Assembly: GCA_019828595.1 (NCBI GenBank)
Contig: JAHQRK010000020.1
Coordinates: forward strand, 496,001 to 560,000
DNA length: 64,000 nucleotides
Source of the DNA: Aphanomyces cochlioides
Lineage: Eukaryota; Oomycota; Saprolegniomycetes; Saprolegniales; Verrucalvaceae
Direction of reading: 5' to 3'
Under the pieces are notes generated by a model that was not told the DNA's origin, did no database searches, and was given only the letters and a program-made list of their open reading frames with translations. Position numbers and translations under genes: made by a program. Every line of letters starts with the position of its first letter. The first letter of the stretch is position 1. This document shows, one piece after another, positions 9,375 to 22,500 of this stretch.

Positions 9375-10203
9375 TACGACCAGTCGACACTTAATTGCCT
9401 TATATCTGTACACCGCAATTTTCCTTCAATATTCGGAACGTATTTATTGTTTCTCCAAGCTCGCAAATGCAAACAAGAAGGTATGTCTGTTTCGAGTGCT
9501 GTGATGCGCTTCATTTCGCGTTCAGAACGCATGAAGAACCTCTTCAACACTTGAAAAGCTCGGCGAGCTGGTACTTATAAAGTGTAGTGTCCAGGGGATA
9601 TTTATAAGTATTTATAAAATACTATACTAGTATTGCACAAGAATAAATTTTCAATATTAGCTATCAAGCTTGTATTAAGTAAGACACATGCTTCAATATA
9701 AATATAAAAAGTGATTAAAATGTAGAGTTTCAAAAAGACAGAAGAAGAAGAGGACATTTTTTGTAGTGCCCCTTAGCATGTGGCACAGCTTAATTGACTC
9801 TCGCACTTTAAAAGCCTTTGTCTATCTCATCTTTATCGTGCTCGACAGTTGTTTACTCGACTTGAATTGTGTTCTCTTTTGAAGAAATTCAACTTTTGAC
9901 GCCAAGTTCAGGTTCCAATTGATTTTGACAATCATTAAATACTGTTAGGAGTCCTTAGATTCTGATGGTTAACTCGACACAGCCAAACATTCGCATAATT
10001 GTTGCCTACAGGAGGATAAACCAAGACAAGGACAAGAGCATTGACTAAAAAGTAGAAGCCAAGTGTGCTGAAGCAGTTGAGCGGCATTCAACACAGTTGT
10101 AAGGAGTAGTGGTGCTGAATCAAGATTTATAATAGTGTTATCAAATATCACACTATTTAAATAGGTTTGATAGCCATGCGAAATTCACTTGAGAATTGAC
10201 AAG
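9375..10203. other. Gene-free AT-rich intergenic region
   Basis: About 830 nt with no supported ORF. It includes runs such as TTTATAAGTATTTATAAAATAC around 9600-9625. If the neighbouring GIN-domain gene has a 5' exon with a signal peptide it should lie here, but I found no convincing one. Confidence 0.4.
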
Positions 10204-11394
10204 ATGTCACTCACACAGTCGTGGACGCTGGACGCCAGCAACAGAGAAGTTGCCAGCGACTTGAATCAAATCCTCCTGAGTCTTCCTGGGCCTACGTTTG
10301 TCTCGGCCGGTGACTCAGCCGATGCATTCAAGCTCCAAGTGACGACCAACACGCAAGCTGTGCTCGACAACGTTCAACTGCTCACGGAGTTCGGCTCTCC
10401 TCTGCTTCAAATCACCACGGCTTCCGCGTTCCAAGCGTCGAAATATCCAGACGCTACGTTTTTGGCTGAGCTCACGGTGCCATCTAAGCGTCTGCAAGGA
10501 TTTGAATGTGCTGGAGCTGGCGCATGCGTGCTTGACAAGGGAACTCAAGCAGTGGACCAAGATCTCTCGCTCACCGCGTCCGGTGCTGGCACTTTGTTTG
10601 TCTCCACCCAAGATATTGATGCCCGCTTTGTGTCGGTTTCGAACTCGGGTGCTGGTAATGTGCAATGGAGTGCTAGCCGCGTTGCTGCTCAATCGTTGAC
10701 AGTGTCAGCCTCTGGTCCTGGATCTGTCTCGATTGCGTCCACTGTTGAAATCGTGCCCCAATCAGCCCAAGTCCAAGCCCAAGGGGCTGGTAGCGTCTTC
10801 TTTGCGGGCTCGCCATTTAACGTACCAACTGTGACGTCGACGATCACTGGTGCTGGTAACATCACTTATCTCCCAACTGCAAAGTGCGGCGTTCATACCA
10901 TCAATGTTGGTGGTGCTGGTGGCATTTACGCTGGGTCATTGACAAGCCAAAATACTTCAGTCATTGTGACTGGAAAAGGCCGTGTCCTTGTCAAAGTTGT
11001 CGACACCTTGAGTACAAATGGAGTAGGCGACGTCGAATTTGTTGGAGTCACGCCAGCCAACATCCAGGTGACAAAGTCTCTTTGGAACCGTGGCCCCGTC
11101 CTTACGTCTGTCAACTACTACGAGCCTTTCCGGGGCTTCCAAGTGCCAGCACATGACGCGACTTCGATTGCAGTAGCTACGCCTCTACCTTTGGCTACGC
11201 CTGGGTCTTCCTCCTCCCCTGTCGTGCCTGTTGTATCGCAAGGAACTGGATCCACTGACGACCCGTCGTCGGGAGGTAGCTTCAACATCTTGATGTGGTT
11301 CCTTGGGGGTTTGGGCGTTGCCATCGTCGTTGTCGTTGTGCTTTTGCGTCGTCATATTGCCAACAAGCACAAAGAGTACACGGCTCTCAAGTAA
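10204..11394 (+). CDS. GIN/DUF2807-type beta-helix protein with C-terminal membrane anchor
   Basis: Single exon of 396 aa from the ATG at 10204. The middle (~residues 75-290) is built of ~20-residue strands punctuated by G-A/P-G turns (SGAGTLF, SGAGNVQ, SGPGSVS, QGAGSVF, TGAGNIT, GGAGGIY, NGVGDVE). This is the pattern of the putative auto-transporter adhesin head GIN domain (DUF2807). A Ser/Pro linker follows, then a single TM helix (ILMWFLGGLGVAIVVVVVLL) with a basic stop-transfer (RRHIANKHK). A type I surface protein is expected, yet this ORF has no signal peptide; a missing 5' exon is the likely explanation. Role in adhesion is inferred from the fold only. The family is best known from bacteria. 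Confidence 0.8.
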   Translation: MSLTQSWTLDASNREVASDLNQILLSLPGPTFVSAGDSADAFKLQVTTNTQAVLDNVQLLTEFGSPLLQITTASAFQASKYPDATFLAELTVPSKRLQGFECAGAGACVLDKGTQAVDQDLSLTASGAGTLFVSTQDIDARFVSVSNSGAGNVQWSASRVAAQSLTVSASGPGSVSIASTVEIVPQSAQVQAQGAGSVFFAGSPFNVPTVTSTITGAGNITYLPTAKCGVHTINVGGAGGIYAGSLTSQNTSVIVTGKGRVLVKVVDTLSTNGVGDVEFVGVTPANIQVTKSLWNRGPVLTSVNYYEPFRGFQVPAHDATSIAVATPLPLATPGSSSSPVVPVVSQGTGSTDDPSSGGSFNILMWFLGGLGVAIVVVVVLLRRHIANKHKEYTALK

Positions 11395-11402
11395 GACTTT
11401 CG

Positions 11403-14255
11403 TCATAGCTTAATAAGTTGATCCACTATTGAATGAATGAGTTGATAAGCCAATGTACGTATCATGGCGCGGTCTGCCTTGACTTCGACTCTCTCAATGC
11501 ATCGACTAGTGCTGGTGCTCAGAGTAATTGGGCCAACGGAAGCAGTCCACTGTTTCTGAGCTGTATGAACTACTTGTTGTGGTGAGTTGTCTTGAATTGC
11601 AAACGCTATAACTTTGCCTCGACCGCATCCAACAATGTATCCTGGCCCTGCTGACACGGACACAGCGACATACTTGCACTCTGGAGGGACCACCCCAACG
11701 GCTTTACCGGTCGTTAGCGAGTAAATGGTCAAAGTCGTCGCCATCAAGGCCACATATTCTCCTGGAAACCCTTGAACGCGGGGAAGAATCGCAAATAGTG
11801 GTGGCGGGGCAGCACATCCAATGCGCAAACTAACAGGCACCACTGCAAGCACATAGTTCCATGTAACTTGTACCACTTGACCTTCTCCTTTGCTTTCGTC
11901 AAAGACGAGTATGACGAGTCGATCGTGAGTGTGTTGGGCTTGATGTACAACACCACGTCCTTGCAGTTGGAGCGAATCGTCGGGCTCAAACCAACCAAAC
12001 CCTGTCATCTCGTTGAGATTCCACAAACAGACCACGCCAGACTTGTCGACACTGACGACTCGTCGTGGTGCAATCATACCTAAGTAAACGACCGCAGTCC
12101 TGTGGTAATGTAGTCTTTCCTGCCGCTTTGAGGAGGTCAATGGATACCCGCAAATTGGTTGGCATTCCTCTGGCGATCGATGCAGACGAACGATCGAACC
12201 ACGCTCTGTGCCAACGAGAAGACCCGTCGGCGTCCCTCCAAGCGAAATTCCAGGGGCGAAATTTCCCACAGAGATGGTATCGTCTTTGGAAAAGCCTTCA
12301 GAATGGTCAAGATCGCGGTTGGAGAGATGGAAAACGACAGCAAGTGTCGATTGCGAGTCTTTCAGTCGTCGTGTTGTCCAGAACGAGAGTGTGCCAGGGG
12401 ATGTTGCAAGTACATGCTTGGAAAAGACACTGAAGCTTGTTGCAGCAAGGCTTGGAGGCGGTGGATCTAAGCGTTGGTGACGAGCAGTGAGAGAAGCCAT
12501 GTCAAAGATAACAAGTTCCCCTTTCGACCCCCCAACAAACAATGTGTTCTCATCCAAGTAGACGCAGCTCGCAGCAATTGGAAGCGTGACTGCCTTCGAT
12601 GTCAGCGTAATATGGCTCCAATATGCCGCTTCCAGAGCAATAAGAGCTGGCGGTGATGCCTTGTACTCCAGTTTATCTAAATGGACGGGCCTTGTGGTTG
12701 GCAAAATGTTGGACTCTGCAGACGATTTCGCTGGCTCGGCAGTCGTGTTACCAAACCTCCATCGACTCTTTTTCGGTGGCGACACTCCCGAGTTGAGCTT
12801 GACCAGCTTTTGTGTTATCTGGTGCCGAGGGAAAAAGTCATCCAATACAGCGTTGTCGGAGCGAGAACGTCGTCTTCGGAGTTCGTGAAATGATGACTCC
12901 AAGAGTGGACGGTTTGGAACGACTAAGGTCTGAAGGATAGACTGCGTCACAAGAGATGTCATGCGACGGTATATACTTTCCAAGTCGGCGAAGATGTCAC
13001 GAAGCATTTCATCGACGACATCAGTCTACATACTCTGCATCAGCACGATAAAAGTTCGATATCAAGCGGACCATAAGGGAGCTGTGGAAGGCAAGCACAG
13101 CTTCATCGTTGACTCGACGACGATGGGCGCGCGCAAGACGCTTCTCAGTAGCCCTCCATTGTCTGCGAGCTGCTTTCAGATCACGCAGAGATTCAATTGG
13201 CAGGTTTGAAATGAGTTCAAGCACCAATTCAGACACGAATTTTCTCGTAGGAAGCTGCCATGGAGCATACGATTGCTCTCCCAGGGCTCCATCATACAAA
13301 TAGTCTCCAGGTGAAGCCAGGATGATAGGAGCGTGACAGCTAGAATCAGCCGTCATGTTGATTCCTAACGGGTTTAGTCCATAAATGCTCTTGGAAATTG
13401 TTAGCATACCAGCGTCAAGGAGTTTGGTGGCGAGAGCAATGACATCGTCAATGTTGTCGTCAAGTTTGGTATAGTTTGCAGTTTGAGCTCCAGTTTGCCC
13501 AGTGAGGGCTAGCTCTCGCCGATGGAGATCGTCTTCGAGGTCTGCGAGCTTTTTTCTCTCCGCATTAAGCTGCTGCATCTTTTCCTGAAGCTTCATGTGT
13601 TGTTGTTCAGCTTGGACTCGTCGTAAACCATGACATTCTTCGATAAATTGCTCGTGGCCTTCCGTGTCAAGGACACTATGCAACTCAGGGACGTTAAGCT
13701 GACCTTCGTTGAGTTGCTGCTTGAGGACTGTGCCTCGATTCATCAGGCGTTGCATTGCTTCAATCCCAGTCTCATTGCGACGCTTTCGCTCAGCTTCGAT
13801 TTCATCGAGCTGCATGGACGCCAAAGTCAACATCGACTCCTACACGGCGTGATGTTTGAATGTACTCACAAACTTACGACGCGTGTTCGTTCATTCTGGA
13901 TACGCTCCAGCTCAAGTCGTCGCTGAGCTGCATCTTCAAGCTGGTGTGCTCGTTCAATATGCCACGTATTGCGTTTGAGCTCTTGCTGGTCCACTGCGAC
14001 TTGTTTCAAACGACTGCGCTTGTCGTTAAGCCTCTGCCGCAAAGACTTGCGTGTCTCGCGTGCATCCAGGACTTGGCCGTCCAATTGCTGGAGCGTGGTT
14101 TGTGCCATTTCAATGCGGGCTTGGACAGCAAGAGACTTTTTGTGCTTGACAGCATCACGTGCTTGCTCAACTTTCATTCTCTGAGCTTCAAACTCCTCCT
14201 CAAATTGGCGGAGCATCTCCTCATTGATGTCCGACATGAACGAACCGGCGGACAT
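11403..14255 (-). CDS. Coiled-coil plus WD40-like protein
   Basis: Three exons: 13878-14255, 13034-13839 and 11403-12975; 918 aa. Introns are 38 nt (GTAAGT...TAG) and 58 nt (GTATGT...AAG). The second intron removes an apparent frameshift that would otherwise split this into two ORFs. Residues 1-~230 are heptad-rich coiled coil (EEMLRQFEEEFEAQRMK...). A helical middle follows with LVLELISNLPIESLRDLKAARR. The C-terminal half is a WD40-like propeller with GGSKGELVIFD, VGTERGSIVRLH and VVSVDKSGVVCLWNLN. Coiled coil plus propeller resembles dynein intermediate chains and intraflagellar transport proteins, but no family-specific motif was recognised, so the identity is left open. The stop codon lies 9 nt from that of the convergent GIN-domain gene. 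Confidence 0.75.
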
Positions 14256-14658
14256 GACGCTCAATCCATACGACCCATGAAACGACGCAAAGATGCAAAA
14301 TTGAACTTTACAAATTGAAAATGCAGAAAATCTTCTTGCAGGTATTCCACAGTGTATACAAGTACTGGATTAAACTACACTCTGGTGCTCGTCAGACATC
14401 GAATACGATTTTGAAAAAACACAGAGCGCATGGAGATAATTTCGATGACAATCCCATTACGATGCACATCGTCCGCTGACTTGGGTTATTGCTATCTATT
14501 ACACCGTAGCCCATCGAGTCTGTGGGTTGATACAACCTGAGATGTCGGCCATAAGAAGAGATTCACGTATGAAGTAGTCCACCCTGGGAAGGAGTGCATA
14601 ATCTTGATTGGAAAAGAGCTTTCAAAGACGAAGACACAATTAATAGTATTTGAATGCG
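14256..14658. other. Intergenic spacer between two minus-strand genes
   Basis: About 400 nt between the carboxypeptidase stop and the coiled-coil/WD40 gene start, both on the minus strand. It should hold the 3' UTR of the former and promoter of the latter. I saw no ORF, repeat or structured element in it. Confidence 0.4.
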
Positions 14659-16267
14659 TTAAGACACAAGAGGTTGGTTTGCAGTAAATTTTCGGAGCAT
14701 TTCAAGTGCTACAACGGGCTGGTCGCGTGGCACCATCTAATGAGTCGATGAAGAACAATTTCTGTCAGATATACATACATGACCGGCATTAAAGATCCTC
14801 GCGAAGGTCAAGCCATGAGCTGATCGAACTTCGCCTGCAGCTTGTCCATTTAAAAAGTATGTCTGAAAAGTTTTGCTATTGAACTCATCATGGCCGGACC
14901 AAGACATAGTACGTGTCCATCTACCAGGCCGTCAAGTGTTGTTGGAAAACACACGTACAAATCTTGGGCCATCCAATTGCAAACAATGTCTCTGTCACCA
15001 GCATACACGAGGACGCGGATGTTGTGCTCCAGCAAAGTAGCAACCTTGAATTCACTTTCTTCATACCAATCCTTATCCTAGGACAAATGTATCATCAGGC
15101 TCAAAGTAGAAAAATGTCTGACGGACCAAATGGTGGGAAAAGACGTTTAAATTGCATGGCGTCCACGATTGTCCAGGCAAGCCCAGTTTAGCCATCGTCG
15201 CACCAGAATTGATGAACGAATAAAGGGGCTGAAATCGATAACAAAGGCCAAACGTGTCAGGATAACACTTTGTGCCAAGGTTGTACTGGTTCAATCCCTT
15301 CTGATGGACCTGGGCTAAGATATTGCTCATTAAGTTTTCGCAATAATTGATCTACAATGTGATTTCAAATTGTGTTCAAACATATTTTTGTACTCGAGTG
15401 CAGTCATCGTTGCCACTGACAGATGGATCTTGACAGCTCTTAATGGCCTCTTCACATTCATCAACGTGCTCCTTTGAAGATGCTCTAAATGCGCTATTTG
15501 TGAATGTAGCATTTGTGGCATAGTCTCCAATTGTGTTGAAGAGCGCCTCGACAGAGGTGAGTCCGTTGCCAATACCTGTAGGTGTTGTTAAAGACGGTTC
15601 GTTCGCCCAAATTCATACCAATGCCTTTCAAGTTTTGCCAGAGACGATGATACTGCTCACTCGTGTTGTCGCTACTTCGGTGCAACAGTTCATGAGCAAG
15701 ATCAGGGACGTAATGGCCAGCATAACTCTCGCCAAATATGTACAAATCATTCGAAGTCAATTGGGGATTTTGAATGTAAAATGCAACGAGAAAATCGACC
15801 AAGTCATTCACGGCAGTTGATTCTGTCCACGCTCTACAATACAGTGTCAAATATATCTTTAGAAAGCATTCCGACCTCCATGCATTTCTGGCTGGACTGA
15901 ATCCTGTCCCCCGAGGTTGGTCAATGTACACCATGTGTGCAACTTGTGTCCATGAGTACTCATTGATAGCCACCCGGACTGGGGTTTCTTCTCCTACTGA
16001 GCAAGGGCCATTTTCGAAGAGCATGCCAACCAAACCCGAGCAACCTGGACCGCCTGACAACCAGACTACAAGCGGAGCACTTATTGGAGCAATATGGGTC
16101 CGCGTTTCGTAGTAGACATAGTACAAACCATTGAGATATCCCGCTTGCTTTGCCTCAGGTTCGCCACATAGGCTGGAATCTTGACTTGGCTCTTGCTGGA
16201 AGAAGATGCTAGCCTGTGCCAAGACCCCCAATAACAAGCCAACAACCACGAGCTGTCGTCGCATCAT
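14659..16267 (-). CDS. Secreted serine carboxypeptidase (peptidase family S10)
   Basis: Seven exons: 15876-16267, 15619-15833, 15394-15575, 15127-15351, 14959-15077, 14779-14920 and 14659-14736; 450 aa, close to the usual S10 length. Removes C-terminal residues from peptides at acidic pH. Signal peptide MMRRQLVVVGLLLGVLAQAS. Substrate-binding VVWLSGGPGCSG, the catalytic Ser in IFGESYAGHYVPD, KGIGNGLT, the catalytic Asp in VYAGDRDIVCNW and the catalytic His in NAGHMVPRDQP are all present, so the triad is intact. Exon 4 ends at a weak donor (GTCCGT), chosen because it restores the conserved D-K-D-W region. Expected in the vacuole or secreted; no retention signal seen. Divergently transcribed from midasin. 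Confidence 0.92.
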
Positions 16268-16579
16268 CCTCGAAGATCTTAGCCGCAATGAACCGTTATG
16301 ACAGTTACATTTGTGACGTATCTGCCGTCAAAATATGAAAATAATGCTGAAAATTTTTCCAATATTTGATGGGAATTTGGAGAAAATTACAACAATATTC
16401 ATTAAATATTTTTGTTACTTTTGAAAATTGTGTGAATATTATACTTTTGATTGGTTAAAATTGAGGAATATTTTGAGTATTTCATGTATAGGACGCCGAT
16501 ACTTGGCACCAGTCGCAACCAAATTTCATTTGATTGGACAAGCTGACATCCCAACTTGGCAGTGCATTTATCCTTCAAC
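16268..16579. promoter_or_regulatory. Divergent AT-rich prom region between carboxypeptidase and midasin
   Basis: 312 nt between two divergent start codons. It is notably AT-rich with repeated AATATT-type words (16320-16480), for example CAATATTTGATG, CAATATTCATTAAATATT and GAATATTAT. No named promoter element is recognised; the call rests on position. Confidence 0.4.
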
Positions 16580-19500
16580 ATGTCCGATCTCGGACCTGCA
16601 TGCCACGCCTTCCAAGAGCACGTGCTTCAGGAGACTAATACCATCCTTTCCGAAGCGCAGAAACAACTTGTGCGCTCAACTTTCCAGAAATATCCCAGTG
16701 ACTTGCTCCTGGCGACCGCACTGCTCTTGGCTGACGATGACATCACTGTATGCAACACGATATGTGCGTACTTTCGTCCATTTCTGCTCGAACTTTGTGC
16801 CCACCTATTGCAGATTGAGATCAAAGATGCTAATGAATTGCTCTCGCAAACATTTGCCCGAGTACTCAATGTTACGACCCGTGTTTGGCCACTTGTCAAG
16901 CATTGGCTCGAATCGTCAAAGTGCTTCTTCTACCAACTTTCCTCCATGTCAACAACTCGAAAGCGCCGGGCTGCAATGACTGCTCGATTGTTTCTCCAGA
17001 TCAAGCCTATCGAATGCAAAGCCATGTGGAATTGGACGTCATTTTTTGCTTTGTGTACCTCGACGGATACTCAAACTCAGGAACATGCTCGAGTCGCTGC
17101 TGCCATCCTCGTACACATGGACAATAAGACTCGAAATGCATTTTTGAGTCATGAAGAGACTGAAGCCACACCAAAGCTCCCAGAACTTCCGTCTACTTGG
17201 AGCTATACGCTCACACATGAATTTGTGTCTTTGCCACCAACACTTTGCAACGTGTGTGGTATCATTGTCCCTTACACAATCACATCTGGGTCTGCAGGCG
17301 CAGTCTATCCACCTCTCGTTGAAACAACATCCACTGTTCAAGCTCTACGATCTCTCGCCATAGCTCTCAGCGTCGACCGTCCAATTCTCGTCACTGGTAC
17401 CGATGGTTGCGGGAAGACTGCACTCCTCAGAGATCTGGCTCGACGAACAGGGCATACAAATATGGTGGAACTGCATCTTGACGATCAAATGGACAGTAAA
17501 ACTCTTGTGGGGTCGTATGTTTGCACGGACATTCCGGGTGAATTCAGCTGGCAACCTGGCGCATTGACACAAGCTGTGACTGAAGGCCGTTGGGTTGTCA
17601 TCGAGGATATCGATAGAGCATCCATGGACGTTCTGGCTGCGTTGCTACCTCTCCTAGCGACGAACGAGCTAATGGTAATAACGCTCGAGTTGTATTATAT
17701 AACTTCATTGGTAGGTTCGTGGTCAAACCATTACAGCATCACCAGGCTTCCAGCTCCTCGCTACGAGTCGCAAGCCCGTGTCTGCTATGCCCAAAGGTTT
17801 TCCTTTGTCTTTGTGGCATCATATTCAACTCTCACCGCTATCCATGGAAGAAATTGAACTTGTTCTCTTGAATGGCTATCCCCAATTCTCACGGGCTGTG
17901 GTTGCGCAAATGCTGGAGACATTCCGTGTTGTGAGTGAAGAATCATCTCGCTCGATTCGGCAAAGCTATGGAAGACAGTTTTCTCTCAGGGACATGCTTA
18001 AATGGTGCTCACGTCTCCAAGCCTTTGTTGGACCTATTGACGCTGAGCAATATTTAACACAGGACCGACGACAAGCAATTGTGCGTGAAGCATGGGATGT
18101 ATTTTGCATGGGCATTCGCGATCCTGCTCAACGCGTCCAGGCTGCTGGTGTTGTTGCTGCTCTGTGGCAAGTTCCAAATGAAATTGTGGAGCAGCAGCTA
18201 CAACACGATCGACCTGTTTTCACGTCTCAAAGCAATGAGGTTCAAGTGGGCCGTGTCCATCTTGCTACAATGGACAACACATCTGCGACTGGTATCTTAC
18301 TTAATTGTTTCACTTTCTTCACTTGGTTAAATAGGCCATCAAATACCCTTTGTTCTCACTGGACACAGCTTACGTCTGATGGAGCAGTTGGCTGCCACAA
18401 TTGCAACCCATGAGCCTACTCTCTTGGTGGGCGAAACAGGGTGTGGCAAAACGACATTAATCCAGTATTTGGCATCGTCACTCGGTCAAACGCTGGTCGT
18501 ACAAAACTTGAACGTTCAAAGTGACTCGGCTGATCTTCTTGGTGGATATAAGCCCGTCGATATGTATCAGCTTGCTAGACCCCTCTACTTGGAGTTTGTG
18601 TCTCTCTTTAGTACCACATTTCCATCATCTTCGAATGAAGCGTTTCTACAAGCTGTTCAAAAAGCGTTTGACGCACAAGGCTTCAAGAAGATGAGCCAAG
18701 GCATGCTCAAAGCTGTGAAAATGGCAGAAGCTCAGTCGAAAAAACAAAAACCTGCCACTGGTGTTGCCAAATGGACAGCGTTCGAAAGTGAACTTGAACG
18801 ATTCATTCGACAACTGCAGCTAGTAGAATCAAGCTTTGCATTCTCGTTTGTGGAAGGTCAGCTTGTGCAGGCAATGAAGGCTGGTCATTGGATCTTGTTG
18901 GACGAAATCAACTTGGCCTCTGCAGACACACTTGAACGGCTTTCCAGTGTCCTAGAAGGTGAACATAGTGGTTTGTCATTGACCGAAAAAGGTGATGTCG
19001 ATCTTCTCAAACCTCACCCAAATTTCCGGGTGTTTGCAGCTATGAATCCACCAACAGATGTGGGAAAGAAAGATCTTCCACCTTCATTGCGAAATCGGTT
19101 CACTCAAATCTACGTGGACGAGTGTGTCTCCCCACGAGACTTGACACTGATCGTTAGCAATCAATGGAAGGAAATTGCCAACGCCCCTGTGACCGACGCT
19201 GTCGAGTTTTATCTAGATAGCCGACAGCAAGCAATTGATGTACTCAATGATGGTGCACGGCAGCGTCCAAGGTTTGACCTATTGCCAATGCGTGTCATGA
19301 CATAGTATATGACTAATAGGTACAGTCTTCGAACACTGTCCCGTTCCCTCCTGATGACGAAAACGATGCTGCAAAAGGGATATAGCCTCCCGCGAGCTTT
19401 GTATGAGAGTTTCTCCATGGGTTTTGCAACTCAGTTGGACGCGCCGTCCCGCGTGATAATGATGAAGAGCATTAGGAAAGCCTTTGCACCAAACCTCAAG

Positions 19501-22500
19501 CAAAAGGTGTGCTGAAAATAAAATTCGTCACTCATCCGTCTTCAAGGAACTGGATCACCCACCACCAAAACCACGCAAATCAAGCGAAACATTTGAGTTG
19601 ATCAGCTCCTACTGGGTACCTCGAGGTGAGCTAGAGCCTGTAGACCTTGCGCAACCCGACCCTGTGACGAATTTGAAGAAGTTTGTGCTCACACCATCTG
19701 TGGAGTTAAATCTCCGGCATATTGCTCGATCAGTAATTATTGGAAAGTACCCTCTCTTGCTTCAAGGACCTACATCTGCAGGTGATAACAGCAGTGGTGA
19801 GATTTCTGATCAACAACATAGGCAAAACATCACTTATTTTGTACGTTGCATCACGCTTGGGACAAAAATGTGTTCGAATCAACAATCACGAACATACTGA
19901 CATCCAGGAATACTTGGGATCGTACGTTTCAGGCAAGGATGGCAAATTGACATTTCAAGAAGGTAAAAAAGAACAACTCTGACTTTGTCTTAAGTGATTT
20001 CCGATAGGTGTGCTTGTTCAAGCTGTTCGATATGGTTGGTGGATCATTTTGGACGAACTCAATTTAGCACCATCCGAAGTATTGGAAGCATTAAACCGAC
20101 TCCTCGATGACAATCGAGAACTATTTATTCCTGAAACACAAACGACAATTCAACCACACCCCCGCTTTATGCTTTTCGCGACACAAAATCCCCCAGGGCT
20201 ATACGGTGGTCGTAAAGTTTTATCCCGAGCGTTTCGAAATAGATTTGTTGAGCTTCAAGTCGACGAAGTGCCTCCCAAGGAACTGCAGCAAATCTTGCAA
20301 GAAAGAAGTGCGCTCCCGCCGAGCTACTGCACACTTCTTATTAACATCATGTTGGATTTGCAGCGAATTCGTGCTCAGAGCAGCGTGTTCGCTGGCAAAG
20401 CAGGCTTCATAACAACGCGCGATCTGCTTCGATGGGCTCAGCGACAGCCCACCACCAAGCAAAAAGTAGCCGAAGAAGGCTATTTTCTGTTAGCTGAGCG
20501 ACTTCGAAAAGAAGAGGACAAACTAGTGGTACAACAAGTGCTCCAAAAACACTGTGGCGCTACGATTGACTTAGGTATGGGCTTGTATGTTTGAATCTTC
20601 TCTTAATCCTTCATTTAGACGCTCTATACAACGGCAAGGCCGACACAACGAAAATCATTGGCCAAGATACACCAAATCTTGTGTGGGGTACACCTGAACA
20701 ATTTTCACAGGTGCAGGCGAAGCTCTCATTAACAGATGCCAAAGGCAATAATAGTGGTCTTTCCTCAATTTCCATTACGTCATCATTGCGCAGATTATTT
20801 GCCCTTGTGGGACGTTGTCTCCAACATCAAGAACCTGTTCTACTGGTCGGTGACACTGGAGCTGGCAAAACTACTGTATGCCAGCTATACTCGTTGCTAT
20901 TTGACCAGGAACTACACATTTTGAATTGCCATCAGCACACTGAAACAGCCGACTTCTTGGGTAGCTTACGACCAGTCCGTGGTAAAGATTCTGTTCTGAA
21001 ACAAGTCGCGACTAACCTGCAACTGTTCGTAACGTTGGCGTCTGAGATAAACCTCGACACAAGTTCGCTTGATGGAATCGACACTACCAACGTCCTTCAA
21101 CTATTTCCAGCTCTGGAACCTTTAGTGGCAAAAGCGTTGTTGGCTGTTGACAACCAACCTCTACTTGAAGTTGCGCACAAGCTGCAGGACCTCAAAACCA
21201 AAGCTGTTGCGCTCTTTGAATGGGTTGATGGACCTCTAGTTACGTCGATGAAAGCAGGTGATTTGCTTCTTATTGACGAAATCAACTTGGCAGACGATGC
21301 CGTCCTTGAGCGTCTCAACAGTGTTCTTGAACCCGCAAGAGGGTTAGTCCTTGCTGAGAAAGGCGACGATGCCGAACACATCACTGCCCATCATGCGTGG
21401 CGTATTTTGGCAACGATGAACCCAGGCGGTGATTTTGGCAAGAGAGAGCTCTCCCCTGCATTACGCAATCGTTTCACAGAGATCTGGGTTCCAAGCCTCT
21501 CTAGTGCAGAGGATTTGGCTGTTGTCGTGCACGACCGTCTTCCCTCAAAGAGCGCTCACTTGGCTCCATCAGTACTTCAGTTTGTTCACGCTTTCAACAA
21601 TGCTTTTGCCTCCAATGGTTGGAAAGTGACACTTCGTGACTTACTTTCTTGGCTGAATTTCATGCGTGTGTCTGACTTGGCACCACCAATGGCATATATT
21701 CAAGGCGCTGCGTTATCTATTTTAGATGGTCTTGGGCTTGGATCAACCCAATCGTTACACGCTGCCACTACTGCTAGAGAGATAGCTTACCGACTTCTCC
21801 TCGAAGCATTACCACCCCCTGTGCCAGACTTACTGCCTTCGATGACATGGGAGTCTCATGGAGAAATGTGTGGTGTTTCTCCATTTTTCATTCCAAAGGG
21901 CCCTCACTCACCTGTCCCTTTACCATTTTCTTTGGCTGCCCCAACAACAATGAAGAATCTTCAACGTGTATTGCGTGCTCTACAAGTCCCCCGTCCAATC
22001 CTTTTAGAAGGATCTCCAGGTGTGGGTAAAACTAGCTTGATTCATGCACTTGCCCAACTTAGTGGGAATACTCTTGTGCGCATTAACTTATCAGAGCAGA
22101 CGGATGTTGCTGACCTTTTTGGATCAGACCTCCCATCCACTGATAGCAATGAAGCGAGCCCCTTTACATGGTGCGATGGGGTTTTTCTCCGGGCCCTAAA
22201 AGCCGGCCAGTGGGTGCTTCTTGATGAACTGAACTTGGCATCCCAGAGTGTACTCGAAGGACTGAATGCTTGTTTGGATCATCGAGGTACTATTTATATT
22301 CCCGAGATTGACAAAAGTTTTCACTGCCCTTCGTCCTTTCGAGTTTTTGCTGCGCAAAATCCACTCCGTCAAGGTGGTGGACGAAAGGGTCTTCCAAAAT
22401 CATTTCTAAATCGCTTTACAAGAGTTGTCGTTGACACATTGGCCAACGATGATTTGAATATCATTGCAACAGCATTGTACCCTTCTATTCCTGCCTCGAC

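Noticed and set aside
11403..13839. Two separate genes split at 13007/13021
   Set aside because: A 58-nt GTATGT...AAG intron (12976-13033) joins the frames cleanly (A-D-I-Y-R-R), and total length is a multiple of three.
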